A DNA stretch of 64,000 nucleotides from UBA2166 sp964463965 (GCA_964463965.1 CAYXED010000001.1:361516-425515), one strand, 5' to 3'. Positions 36,977 to 45,642 are shown, numbered from the stretch's first letter. The notes: generated from the letters alone by a model not told the origin. Made by a program: numbers and translations.

Positions 36977-37585
36977 CTAATTCTCGCTCTTCGAAGAGGA
37001 ATTATCAGCGGGAGTGGCTTCAGTCTCAGCAACAGGTTTCCCAAGCTCTGCAATTGGAACCCATTCTGCCCTCGCAACGTCCCACGCCTTATCTTTTAGG
37101 CCAGAAAATGTTCGCTCAAACGCAACAAGCTTCCAACGATCTTCCTCACTTGGTAGCTTCTTCTTCCAGGCTGGCATCTTGGTACCTTTCACCCCTTCAG
37201 AAATACGCCAAAACCACTGAGTATCGGAATACATTTGCATACGTTCCGTTTGCCTAAAGTCTCTCGCACCTTTTTTGACAGGTTTACCGTTTTTACCATG
37301 GCAAGCGGCACAATTCACATCAATATTCTCCGTACCAATGTAAAGCTGACGTCCCTGCTCAATGATATCTGGATCACTCCACCATCCCTCAGGCATATGC
37401 TTATCAGCGTACTCAGGAGGCGCTGCCGGCGGTGGAATTAGTTTTGCCACCGGACCAGAACCACTGTCAGAATCTCCTCCAGTTTTCTCACATCCCACAA
37501 GAACAGTCAGGACGAGAATACTCATCAATATAATCCCAAAGACATATCCTGGTTCCCGATCTCCATGCCTCATAAATCTTCTCAC
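36977..37585 (-). CDS. Monoheme c-type cytochrome lipoprotein
   Basis: A 202-residue protein. I choose a GTG start at 37583-37585, with GGAGAGG eight bases upstream; an ATG four codons later is the alternative and the longer open frame lacks a site. The signal ends in a lipobox (LTVLVGC). One heme site, CAACH, is followed by GKNGKPVKKGARDF and a possible distal methionine in GTKMPAWKKKL. The C-terminal tail is acidic and low in complexity. It reads into the CydA-like gene with two bases between stop and start, pointing to a functional pair. Confidence 0.88.
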   Translation of the reverse strand: MRRFMRHGDREPGYVFGIILMSILVLTVLVGCEKTGGDSDSGSGPVAKLIPPPAAPPEYADKHMPEGWWSDPDIIEQGRQLYIGTENIDVNCAACHGKNGKPVKKGARDFRQTERMQMYSDTQWFWRISEGVKGTKMPAWKKKLPSEEDRWKLVAFERTFSGLKDKAWDVARAEWVPIAELGKPVAETEATPADNSSSKSEN

Positions 37586-37634
37586 GATACACACCTCTCC
37601 ATAGTAGTAGGGTTTACACTGAACCATTGAACCA

Positions 37635-38156
37635 TTATCTGGACTGGGTTCTCCGCCTGCGGGACCACCGCCGAGCAAGCACACCAAATGAAACCCCAGC
37701 GCCAAGCGCAACGATAGCCCAAGTCAGATAGGCATCACTATCCGACCCAGTAGTCACATTTTCCTGTTCGGGAACGGTATAGATCATGTTTACCATACCC
37801 CTTCTCGGAGTCGTCTTATCTTCGGGATCAAAATCAGCTGTAATGGACTCTGTTTCCCCAAGAGCGGTAACGGTAACCTGCATCCCGGCATCCGCATCAT
37901 GCAGGTGAAGAAGCGCAGAGTAGAACCCAGATGGGTCAGAAAACGCCGTAACCGCAGCCTCAAGAACCTCGGCTCGAACGAACACCTTAACGTTCGGTAT
38001 ACCATTTCCGTTGGAATCTGTTATATGTCCTTCTACAACAAAACGGTGATCATTTTCATGAGTTGCGAAAACCTGAGATGGAGGTAAAAGGGTAAGCCAA
38101 CCACCAAAGATCACAGCAACAACGTATACCAAGTACTGAACAGGCATTACTCCCAT
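37635..38156 (-). CDS. Exported, C-terminally anchored carboxypeptidase-regulatory-like protein
   Basis: A 173-residue protein with a signal peptide, then a single beta-sandwich domain of the carboxypeptidase-D regulatory type (HENDHRFVVEGHITDSNGNG, then DPSGFYSALLHLHDAD), then a C-terminal membrane span (YLTWAIVALGAGVSFGVLA) with a basic tail (RRWSRRRRTQSR). It is the first gene of the respiratory operon. A close relative in architecture lies divergently at 38314-38838. The conserved histidines (HENDHRF, LHLHDAD) could bind metal. Function unknown. Confidence 0.78.
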   Translation of the reverse strand: MGVMPVQYLVYVVAVIFGGWLTLLPPSQVFATHENDHRFVVEGHITDSNGNGIPNVKVFVRAEVLEAAVTAFSDPSGFYSALLHLHDADAGMQVTVTALGETESITADFDPEDKTTPRRGMVNMIYTVPEQENVTTGSDSDAYLTWAIVALGAGVSFGVLARRWSRRRRTQSR

Positions 38157-38172
38157 CTAAAGTAAACACTCC

Positions 38173-38201
38173 ATCTTGCATAACAGGCCTTCACTTGTCA
38201 A
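38173..38201 (-). promoter_or_regulatory. Candidate promoter of the respiratory operon
   Basis: Minus strand TTGACA (38196-38201), 17-base spacer, CAAGAT (38173-38178), ending 16 bases before the first ATG. The -35 is perfect and the -10 is weak, so this is tentative. Confidence 0.35.
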
Positions 38202-38313
38202 TATTCACAAATACATCCTCGCCTAACAAAATTTACCCATGAAGGGAGGGGAATGATACAGTTTAGGAGTAAGGTAGCTAAAACCATTCTACTTGGCATT
38301 AGGAGGACAAACA

Positions 38314-38838
38314 ATGCCCACAAGACTTTTACAGGCGTGTACAACAGTGTTTTTTTTGATATTGTTCGCGAATTTTGCATATGCTCTACATGAGATTGAT
38401 CACAGATTTACCGTTTCTGGACATGTCAGAGACGATGTAGGCAAAGGACAAGGTGGACAAGCCGTTGTGATCAAAGACCCTGCAGGAGGCAGCAGTCTTG
38501 GAAAAGCAACGTCGGGGCCTTCAGGGTTCTATAGCATAAAACTACATCTACATAACGAAGACCTTGGGAAAAGTCTCGAGGTGTCAACCGGAACACGAAC
38601 AAAAGAAATACGAGTAGATTTTGACCCAGATAATGTAAAAGATGAACGTAGCGTAGAAGTAAACTTCGGAGCCGAGCCAATTGCAGTACCAATATGGAAA
38701 AACCCTACAGCTCTTGCCATATCAGGCGGAGCCATCATTTGCATTGCAGCCTACCTCCTCATGAAACGAAAACGCCAAGGAACAAGATTTGCAAAACAGG
38801 GAGGGAAATTCCAAAAGAAACGAAAAAGCAAAAAATAA
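38314..38838 (+). CDS. Exported, C-terminally anchored carboxypeptidase-regulatory-like protein (paralogue)
   Basis: A 174-residue protein; ATG 38314 has AGGAGG seven bases upstream. Signal peptide (ACTTVFFLILFANFAYA), then HEIDHRFTVSGHVRDDVGKG and GPSGFYSIKLHLHNED, then a C-terminal span (ALAISGGAIICIAAYLLM) and a strongly basic tail (KRKRQGTRFAKQGGKFQKKRK). The layout and the motifs HE-x-DHRF-x-V-x-GH, PSGFYS-x-x-LHLH-x-x-D and DFDP match the divergently transcribed gene at 37635-38156, so the two are paralogues. It stands alone on its strand. Function unknown; association with the respiratory operon is from position. Confidence 0.8.
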   Translation: MPTRLLQACTTVFFLILFANFAYALHEIDHRFTVSGHVRDDVGKGQGGQAVVIKDPAGGSSLGKATSGPSGFYSIKLHLHNEDLGKSLEVSTGTRTKEIRVDFDPDNVKDERSVEVNFGAEPIAVPIWKNPTALAISGGAIICIAAYLLMKRKRQGTRFAKQGGKFQKKRKSKK

Positions 38839-38859
38839 TCTAGCTAACTTCAGAGAGCG

Positions 38860-39867
38860 TCAACAATCACGCGTCGTCATATAGTTTGCCGCAATACACA
38901 GCGCCTGTTTAGCCGTTGACTCGTTAAACCCAATAAGGCTAGATTTTGCTCTATCAACATACTGACGTGCACTCATAATTGTATACTGAATGGACCCATG
39001 CTTCTCCATAAGTTCAACAATACGCTGGACATCTCCTTGATCTAGAGATTCACGCTCAAGAAGCGACCTAATTTCTTTACGTCCAGAGTCATCAACATTT
39101 TTCAACAAATGTAATAGTGGAAGCGTAATCTTACCCTGTTGTATATCATTCCCTAGTGTCTTCCCTAGGGAGTCTCCCTTACCAACGTAGTCCAACATGT
39201 CGTCGACAATCTGGTACGCAATACCCAACTGCAACCCAAACTGAAAAAGCGCTCCTTGCTCTGAGGAATCGGCATCTCCAAGAATCGCACCCATTTGACA
39301 CGCAGCTGCAATTAGCGCTCCTGTCTTTCTATCAACCATCTGAATGTAATCGTGTTCTGAAAAAACATTTTGGTAAGAGTTCAGCGAAATTTGCATAATT
39401 TCTCCCTCTGTCATTCGCCGAACAGACTCTGCAATTACGGAATTAAGCTCATGGATCTGAAAATCAACAATCGAACTTACAGCCTTTGCATAAAGATAAT
39501 CACCAACAAGAATACTAGCCTGGTTACCCCACAACCTATGGGCTGCCTCCTTACCACGCCTGAACCTTGCGTCATCGACAACATCATCATGCAGCAAAGT
39601 GGCTGTATGAATATATTCAACAAAAGCAGCCAGCGCGTGCATCTGCTTTCCTTGACAGCCACAAAGCTTCGCCGACAAAAGTAGTAGCAGCGGACGAATT
39701 CGCTTCCCACCTGCTTGAAGAATAAACGTCTCGACTTCTTTCGCAAGAGGCACGTCAGATCCTACGTTGGTCAGAATCTGATCTTCCACAAGCATCAGAT
39801 CCTGCTGATAGCAATCCCACACATCCGCCATGGTATTTAAACTATCGACATGTAGATAACCTGACAT
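38860..39867 (-). CDS. Polyprenyl diphosphate synthase (long-chain, trans)
   Basis: A 335-residue trans-prenyltransferase that builds the isoprenoid side chain of a respiratory quinone. The first and second aspartate-rich motifs are LLHDDVVDDARFRRG and YQIVDDMLDYVG; GGKRIRPLLLLLSAKL marks the IPP-binding N-terminal region. Chain length cannot be read directly. The start could be the first ATG (39867) or the ATG at 39831 (MADVWDCYQQDL), which matches the usual family start and lies downstream of the promoter's predicted start point. It supplies the quinone pool of the neighbouring respiratory complexes. Confidence 0.92.
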   Translation of the reverse strand: MSGYLHVDSLNTMADVWDCYQQDLMLVEDQILTNVGSDVPLAKEVETFILQAGGKRIRPLLLLLSAKLCGCQGKQMHALAAFVEYIHTATLLHDDVVDDARFRRGKEAAHRLWGNQASILVGDYLYAKAVSSIVDFQIHELNSVIAESVRRMTEGEIMQISLNSYQNVFSEHDYIQMVDRKTGALIAAACQMGAILGDADSSEQGALFQFGLQLGIAYQIVDDMLDYVGKGDSLGKTLGNDIQQGKITLPLLHLLKNVDDSGRKEIRSLLERESLDQGDVQRIVELMEKHGSIQYTIMSARQYVDRAKSSLIGFNESTAKQALCIAANYMTTRDC

Positions 39868-39873
39868 CAGCGA

Positions 39874-39903
39874 ATCCTATGCACCGCTTGCTTAATTTGT
39901 CAA
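39874..39903 (-). promoter_or_regulatory. Sigma70-type promoter of the polyprenyl synthase gene
   Basis: Minus strand TTGACA (39898-39903), 18-base spacer, TAGGAT (39874-39879). The -10 ends six bases before the first ATG, so the mRNA either is leaderless or uses the ATG at 39831. Confidence 0.6.
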
Positions 39904-39964
39904 GATTGATAGACCTCCTATGAGGATTAAAGAGTTGAGATAGCGTTCCTCACTTTCGTAACAG

Positions 39965-39993
39965 TTGACTTTTGCTTGACGCTTAGTTTAGAT
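39965..39993 (+). promoter_or_regulatory. Candidate promoter of the PmtA-like gene
   Basis: TTGACT (39965-39970), 17-base spacer, TTAGAT (39988-39993), 46 bases before the ATG. Back to back with the polyprenyl synthase promoter. Confidence 0.45.
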
Positions 39994-40039
39994 TGCCCCG
40001 ACCTTGAGCTATATGATGGTTAAGATAGACTAACTTCAC

Positions 40040-40699
40040 ATGGCAGTGCACCACTCGAAAAGCTCAACTCCATACCTAAACACCGAGCAAGTCGAACGCG
40101 CGTATTCTCGGTATGCACATCTTTATGACGTGACGTTTGGAAAACTCTTCCGTGAACCTCGCCGGACGGCGGTAGAACGCCTAGAGGTGAAAAGTGGGGA
40201 ACACATTCTTGAAGTAGGAGTTGGAACGGGTATTTCACTAACCCACTACCGAAAGGATTGTTTAATCACGGCAATTGATGTGAGCAATGAAATGCTAGAA
40301 CACAGCCAATCTCGTGTTCAGCGTCATCACCTCGGACACGTGACTCTTGAAAACATGGATGCGGCCAACATGAGGTTTTCAGACAATAGCTTTGACGCTG
40401 TAATGGCAGCTTACGTCATCACCGCCGTCCCAGATCACAAAACTGTTATTCAGGAAATGGTCCGTGTCTGTCGCCCAGGCGGGCGTATCTTACTCTTAAA
40501 TCACTTTAGCAATGGCAACCAATTAATTGGATCAATTGAAAGACTAGTATCACCGCTGTGCCGCCATCTAGGGTTTCGTACTGACTTAAATCTACAAACC
40601 GTGCTAGATGGGACAACCCTACAGGTGATAAGAAAAAGACGAGTCACACCCCTCGGATTAGGCAATCTCGTTGAATGCATAAACCTTAAAGCTGCTTAA
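40040..40699 (+). CDS. PmtA-like SAM-dependent methyltransferase (phosphatidylethanolamine N-methyltransferase type)
   Basis: A 219-residue class I methyltransferase. The N-terminal VERAYSRYAHLYDVTFGKLF is characteristic of the PmtA group of bacterial phosphatidylethanolamine methyltransferases. Motif I ILEVGVGTGISL binds SAM, followed by ITAIDVSNEML and the post-motif FDAVMAAYVITAVPD. It would methylate phosphatidylethanolamine toward phosphatidylcholine; a quinone methylation role is the main alternative, given the polyprenyl synthase next door. Its stop codon and the atpC stop codon overlap within one TTAA (40696-40699), the genes converging. Confidence 0.85.
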   Translation: MAVHHSKSSTPYLNTEQVERAYSRYAHLYDVTFGKLFREPRRTAVERLEVKSGEHILEVGVGTGISLTHYRKDCLITAIDVSNEMLEHSQSRVQRHHLGHVTLENMDAANMRFSDNSFDAVMAAYVITAVPDHKTVIQEMVRVCRPGGRILLLNHFSNGNQLIGSIERLVSPLCRHLGFRTDLNLQTVLDGTTLQVIRKRRVTPLGLGNLVECINLKAA

Positions 40700-40977
40700 T
40701 TCTGGGAAGGGAGATCTTCCTCTTCTCGAAGATCATCAACAAGGATAGTGACCTTTGTTGCTGTCACCTCTGCAACGCCTGAAATCACTGGAATTTTCTG
40801 AACATTGTCTCCAATGTGATAGGACACAATCCCCTCTTTTAGCGCAGATAGAAACTGAGAATGACCGGGCAATACTCCAAACTCCCCCTCCACGCCAGGC
40901 GCAACCACTAAATCTACTTCTTCACTTAAAACCAATCGGTCGGGAGTAACCACCTCGAGACGAACTTGCTTAGCCAT
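40696..40977 (-). CDS. atpC: ATP synthase epsilon subunit, short form without C-terminal helices
   Basis: A 93-residue epsilon subunit consisting only of the N-terminal beta-sandwich that binds gamma and the c-ring: LEVVTPDRLVLSEEVDLVVAPG, EGEFGVLPGHSQFLSAL, ISGVAEVTATKVTILVDD. The usual length is about 130-140 residues. The C-terminal helical hairpin that inhibits ATP hydrolysis is absent, with the protein ending at DLREEEDLPSQN. Comparable short forms are known in some green sulfur bacteria. Last gene of the F1 operon, 23 bases after atpD. Confidence 0.95.
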   Translation of the reverse strand: MAKQVRLEVVTPDRLVLSEEVDLVVAPGVEGEFGVLPGHSQFLSALKEGIVSYHIGDNVQKIPVISGVAEVTATKVTILVDDLREEEDLPSQN

Positions 40978-41000
40978 ATGCCTCCCCTTTGCGAAAGCAA

Positions 41001-42446
41001 CTAAGACTTAGCACCAAGCTTCTCCGCTTTTTCGAGTGCCTCTTCAATCGTTCCTACCATATAAAAAGCTTGTTCAGGAAGCTCATCATGTTTTCCGTCA
41101 ATAATTTCCCTAAACCCTTTGAGAGTATCTGCGAGCTTAACATACTTCCCTGGCGCCCCTGTAAAGGCTTCGGCAACATGAAAAGGCTGTGAAAGAAAAC
41201 GTTGCAGCTTCCGCGCACGACTTACGGTTAGCTTGTCATCTTCAGAAAGCTCATCCATGCCAAGGATAGCAATGATGTCTTGAAGATCTTTATAACGCTG
41301 AAGAATAAGTTGAACCGTACGAGCAACCTGATAATGCTCCTCACCAACAATATCCGCTTCAAGAATTTGTGAAGTTGAGTCCAGCGGGTCAACAGCAGGG
41401 TAGATCCCAAGCTCGGCCAACTGCCTCGACAACACTGTAGTCGACGTCAAATGAGCAAACGCAGTAGCAGGAGCAGGATCGGTCAAATCATCTGCAGGAA
41501 CATAAATAGCCTGAACTGAAGTTACCGATCCAGTCTTAGTTGATGTAATTCTCTCCTGCAATGATCCCATCTCTACTGAAAGAGTGGGCTGATAGCCTAC
41601 TGCAGAAGGCATCCGCCCAAGAAGAGCAGATACTTCAGAGCCTGCTTGAGTAAAGCGAAATATGTTGTCGACAAAAAGCAAGACATCCTGCTTTTCTTGA
41701 TCTCGAAAGTATTCGGCAATAGTAAGCCCAGCTAATCCAACACGCAGTCGAGCTCCAGGAGGCTCATTCATTTGCCCATAGACTAGCGCTGCCTTCGATT
41801 TTGAAAGATCCTTGGTATCAATAACGCCAGACTCCTGCATCTCTTGCCACAAATCGTTGCCTTCTCGCGTTCGCTCTCCAACACCCGCAAACACTGAAAA
41901 CCCTCCGTGATGGATGGCAATGTTGTTGACCAATTCCATAATAATGACGGTCTTTCCAACACCGGCCCCTCCAAACAAACCAACCTTGCCTCCCTTTGCA
42001 TACGGCTCAAGAAGATCGACAACCTTAATCCCAGTCTCAAGAATTTCCGTGTTTGTTTCCTGCTCCTCAAGTGAAGGGGCTGCGCGGTGAATAGGGTAAC
42101 GCTCTTCCGCTTGCACAGGCCCAAGCGGGTCAACAGGTTCCCCTAAGACATTAAGAATACGCCCTAGTGTTGCGCGACCAACCGGAACGGAAATAGGAGC
42201 CCCAGTAGCAACCACATCCATCCCCCTTACCAAACCATCGGTGGAAGACATAGCAATGCCCCTAACACGATTTTCACCAAGATGAAGAGCTACCTCAAGA
42301 GTAAGATGAATGGCGGGTCTTCCCGTTTTTTTATCTTCAGGATAATCTACCTCCAAGGCATCATAGATGCTTGGGAGCATACCCACGGGAAACTCGACGT
42401 CAACAACCGGTCCAATAACTTGTACAATTTTTCCATTTTCTGTCAC
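41001..42446 (-). CDS. atpD: ATP synthase subunit beta
   Basis: The 481-residue catalytic subunit. Walker A GGAGVGKT, the arginine/glutamate catalytic region GVGERTREGNDLW, Walker B VLLFVDNIFRFTQAGSEVSALLGRMPSAVGYQPT and the DELSEEDK-like DELSEDDK loop are all canonical. Follows atpG by 22 bases. Confidence 0.99.
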   Translation of the reverse strand: MTENGKIVQVIGPVVDVEFPVGMLPSIYDALEVDYPEDKKTGRPAIHLTLEVALHLGENRVRGIAMSSTDGLVRGMDVVATGAPISVPVGRATLGRILNVLGEPVDPLGPVQAEERYPIHRAAPSLEEQETNTEILETGIKVVDLLEPYAKGGKVGLFGGAGVGKTVIIMELVNNIAIHHGGFSVFAGVGERTREGNDLWQEMQESGVIDTKDLSKSKAALVYGQMNEPPGARLRVGLAGLTIAEYFRDQEKQDVLLFVDNIFRFTQAGSEVSALLGRMPSAVGYQPTLSVEMGSLQERITSTKTGSVTSVQAIYVPADDLTDPAPATAFAHLTSTTVLSRQLAELGIYPAVDPLDSTSQILEADIVGEEHYQVARTVQLILQRYKDLQDIIAILGMDELSEDDKLTVSRARKLQRFLSQPFHVAEAFTGAPGKYVKLADTLKGFREIIDGKHDELPEQAFYMVGTIEEALEKAEKLGAKS

Positions 42447-42468
42447 GATACCCTCACTCGTTATAAAA

Positions 42469-43329
42469 TCATTTCAAAGCTTCAGCCCCACTCACAATAT
42501 CCAAGAGTTCTTTCGTAATAGCGGCTTGTCGAGATTTGTTATAGACCAAGGTTAATTTCTTAATCAACTCACTAGCGTTACGCGACGCGCCATCCATCGC
42601 CATCATACGAGCAGCAAACTCTGCTGCAGACGACTCCAAGAGAATGTGGAATAATTGGACCTGAATATACTTTGGAAGTAACAGAGGCAACAATTCTTCC
42701 TCTGCTGGTTCATATAAGTAAGCCCCTCCAGAGAAATTTGCATCTTCAGGTGGTTCAATTGGCAATAAACGCTCTGGCGTGACTTGCTGTTTCATGACTG
42801 ACCAAAAATAATTGTAGAATACGTACAATTCATCAAAATCCTCAGAAACGTAATGATCAACAAGGTTTTTTGCCATCATCGCTGCATGTTCACTTGAGAG
42901 ATGGTCAAATACACCTGTCCATTCTTTCCTGATCGTCCACTGACGCCTTTGGAAAAAATCCCGCCCCTTTCTACCAACTAAACTAACACGGACATCCATA
43001 CCCTGAGCTTCACGCTCTTTAAGAAACTCAACTGCCCTACGTTGTACATTGACATTAAAGCTCCCACATAAACCGCGATCACTAGTAATAACTAACACCT
43101 CTACACGTTTTACTTTTCGTTCAGCAAACAAAGGATGAATCGAACGATTCACCCTCCCACTAACTCTATGAAAAATATCTGACATGCGCTCCGCATAAGG
43201 CCGTCCAGCAAGAGCTCGCTCCTGAGCACGCCGAAGTTTTGCAGCAGCAACCATTTTCATGGCCTTAGTGATTTTTTGAGTGTTCTTTACACCCCCAATT
43301 TTTCGACGTAAAGACTGAAGACTAGGCAT
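42469..43329 (-). CDS. atpG: ATP synthase subunit gamma
   Basis: The 286-residue rotor shaft. N-terminal helix LRRKIGGVKNTQKITKAMKMVAAAKLRRAQ and C-terminal MMAMDGASRNASELIKKLTLVYNKSRQAAITKELLDIVSGAEAL are typical; ITSDRGLCGSFN is the conserved central motif. The gap of 88 bases between atpA and atpG is longer than other gaps in the operon and holds no ORF. Confidence 0.98.
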   Translation of the reverse strand: MPSLQSLRRKIGGVKNTQKITKAMKMVAAAKLRRAQERALAGRPYAERMSDIFHRVSGRVNRSIHPLFAERKVKRVEVLVITSDRGLCGSFNVNVQRRAVEFLKEREAQGMDVRVSLVGRKGRDFFQRRQWTIRKEWTGVFDHLSSEHAAMMAKNLVDHYVSEDFDELYVFYNYFWSVMKQQVTPERLLPIEPPEDANFSGGAYLYEPAEEELLPLLLPKYIQVQLFHILLESSAAEFAARMMAMDGASRNASELIKKLTLVYNKSRQAAITKELLDIVSGAEALK

Positions 43330-43417
43330 AAGAATACCTCAGAGGGCAATCCCCAAAATGTTCAAAAATCTACGCCGCCTCATCTCAGAAAGTGAATCCA
43401 TCAATTTCCCGTCCCAA

Positions 43418-44932
43418 TTAAACAAACTGGGCCTGCGTATTTTTGAAAGTAGTGATCGCCTGTTTTATATCGGCATTCAAACCATCAGTAAGTTGCTTTT
43501 CTTGTGCTAATTTTTCCTTTAGAGCAGCTTGATTGTCATTGAACCACTGCAACAAATCTTGTACAAATGGCTGTACTTTCTCAACTGGAACATCATCAAG
43601 GAAACCATTAACCCCTGCAAAAATACTAATTACTTGATCTTCAACCGACAAAGGGGAATATTGCCCCTGCTTCAAAAGTTCAACCATTCGAGCACCTCGT
43701 GCCAGTTGAGAGCGAGTTGCATCATCAAGCTCGCTTCCAAATTGCGAAAAAGCAGCAAGCTCACGATATTGAGCTAAATCAAGGCGCAAAGACCCAGCAA
43801 CTTTTTTCATAGCCTTAATCTGTGCCGCACCACCTACACGAGACACTGAAAGCCCAACGTTAATAGCAGGACGAATCCCAGAGTAAAAAAGTTCACCGGC
43901 AAGATAAATTTGCCCATCCGTAATCGAAATTACATTAGTAGGAATATAGGCAGCCACATCACCAGCTTGTGTCTCAATAATAGGCAACGCTGTCAAACTT
44001 CCAGCACCAAGTTCATCACTAAGTTTTGCCGCACGCTCTAAGAGCCTTGAGTGGAGATAAAAAACATCACCAGGATATGCTTCTCGACCAGGTGGCCTCC
44101 TCAACAAGAGAGATAGCTGACGATAAGCAACGGCATGTTTTGAAAGATCATCATAAACAATGAGGACATGTTTCCCTCGGTCCCTAAAGTACTCACCAAT
44201 TGTACATCCTGCATAAGGAGCCATAAACTGGACAGAAGCTGGGTCACTTGCAGTGGCAGACACAACAACGCTGTAAGCCATAGCATCATGATCTTCAAGC
44301 GTTTTAACTACCTTGGCAACCGTCGAGCGCTTCTGTCCAATCGCAACATAGACACAAATCACATCCTGCCCACGCTGGTTGATAATAGTGTCAAGAGCAA
44401 CCGCAGTTTTGCCGGTTTGGCGATCCCCAATAATCAACTCACGTTGCCCACGTCCAATAGGAATCATCGCATCAATAGCTTTAATTCCAGTTTGCAAGGG
44501 CTCATGGACTGATTTTCGGTCAACGACTCCAGGAGCTCTAACCTCAATACGACCTCGGTCTTCGGTTTTAATTTGACCTTTTCCATCCAAAGGAACCCCA
44601 ACAGGATCAACCACCCGCCCTATCAGGGCATCACCCACGGGCACTTCCGCTATACGACCTGTGCGTTTTACGACATCGCCTTCCTTGATACCCAAGTCAC
44701 TTCCAAATAACACTGCACCAACACTATCTTCTTCAAGATTTAAGACCATACCGTAGAGTGATCCGGGAAATTCTAAAAGCTCCCCAGCCATCGCACCTTC
44801 CAGCCCATAAACCTTAGCAATACTGTCCCCTACTTGAAGCACAGACCCAACCTCACTTACATCGGTATGCTTCTCAAGGGCACCAATCTGCTCTCGAATA
44901 ATACGGCTTATCTCATCTGCCTTAATCTGCAT
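43418..44932 (-). CDS. atpA: ATP synthase subunit alpha
   Basis: The 504-residue regulatory nucleotide-binding subunit. Walker A GDRQTGKTAVALD, HVLIVYDDLSKHAVAYRQLSLLLRRPPGREAYPGDVFYLHSRLLERAA, and the arginine finger region RPAINVGLSVSRVGGAAQ are present. Follows atpH by seven bases. Confidence 0.99.
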   Translation of the reverse strand: MQIKADEISRIIREQIGALEKHTDVSEVGSVLQVGDSIAKVYGLEGAMAGELLEFPGSLYGMVLNLEEDSVGAVLFGSDLGIKEGDVVKRTGRIAEVPVGDALIGRVVDPVGVPLDGKGQIKTEDRGRIEVRAPGVVDRKSVHEPLQTGIKAIDAMIPIGRGQRELIIGDRQTGKTAVALDTIINQRGQDVICVYVAIGQKRSTVAKVVKTLEDHDAMAYSVVVSATASDPASVQFMAPYAGCTIGEYFRDRGKHVLIVYDDLSKHAVAYRQLSLLLRRPPGREAYPGDVFYLHSRLLERAAKLSDELGAGSLTALPIIETQAGDVAAYIPTNVISITDGQIYLAGELFYSGIRPAINVGLSVSRVGGAAQIKAMKKVAGSLRLDLAQYRELAAFSQFGSELDDATRSQLARGARMVELLKQGQYSPLSVEDQVISIFAGVNGFLDDVPVEKVQPFVQDLLQWFNDNQAALKEKLAQEKQLTDGLNADIKQAITTFKNTQAQFV

Positions 44933-44939
44933 TGTCCCT

Positions 44940-45488
44940 TTACTCCTGAATCAATGTTGTCTTCCAACGTGATATTTGAGTTTTCACACTACCATCAAAT
45001 ACCCAACCACTAATGTTTAAAACAATTCCACCAATGATAGATGAATCAGCCCTAAATACGACCTCCACATTTTTTCCAGTAGCGCCTTCAAGGCGCTTCT
45101 TTATATTTTCTTTCTGAACATCTGTTAGCTCATGACTAGAAGTTACCCCAACTGCGAGATGGCCAGTAGCATGATCAGCTAACGTAGCAAAAGCTTGGGC
45201 AATTTCGCGAATAAAAACAATCCTGTTGTGCCTTAGCGCGTAAACAAGAAGGCTAGAAAGCATAGGTGGCCCACCAGTTTGATTGGCCAACTCCAAAAGA
45301 ACCTTCTGTTTTTCATCCGTCGTGAATAGTGGAGAGACAAAAACTGTTCGCAACTCCGATGATTCTTCATACGCATGAGCAACGGCATCTAGCGACTGCC
45401 TGACTGGGTTAATCCCATCGAGACCTACACTCTCAAATAAAGCTTTTGCGTACCGCCGAGCAATAGGAGTCGTGATCACAAGACCCAA
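44940..45488 (-). CDS. atpH: ATP synthase subunit delta
   Basis: A 182-residue delta (OSCP-type) subunit linking the F1 head to the peripheral stalk. ARRYAKALFE at the start, TVFVSPLFTTDEKQKVLLEL, LRHNRIVFIREIA and the C-terminal GGIVLNISGWVFDGSVKTQISRWK are typical. It is the first gene of the operon here; the F0 genes atpB, atpE and atpF are not upstream, so the ATP synthase genes are split between loci. Confidence 0.96.
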   Translation of the reverse strand: MGLVITTPIARRYAKALFESVGLDGINPVRQSLDAVAHAYEESSELRTVFVSPLFTTDEKQKVLLELANQTGGPPMLSSLLVYALRHNRIVFIREIAQAFATLADHATGHLAVGVTSSHELTDVQKENIKKRLEGATGKNVEVVFRADSSIIGGIVLNISGWVFDGSVKTQISRWKTTLIQE

Positions 45489-45552
45489 CCACTTTGAAAG
45501 TTACCGCTGAAAAACGAGGTAAGTGTAATGAGGGGATTCTGAAACACGCCGC

Positions 45553-45581
45553 ACCCTACACAGATAGCCTTTTGTTGTCAA
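45553..45581 (-). promoter_or_regulatory. Candidate promoter of the F1 ATP synthase operon
   Basis: Minus strand TTGACA (45576-45581), 17-base spacer, TAGGGT (45553-45558). It lies 65 bases upstream of atpH in the 150-base gap after pyrE. Confidence 0.55.
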
Positions 45582-45642
45582 GAAATTCAAGGTTTTTAAG
45601 AATTGAGAATGGCAAAATTGTAATGGAACACACGCAAATGGC

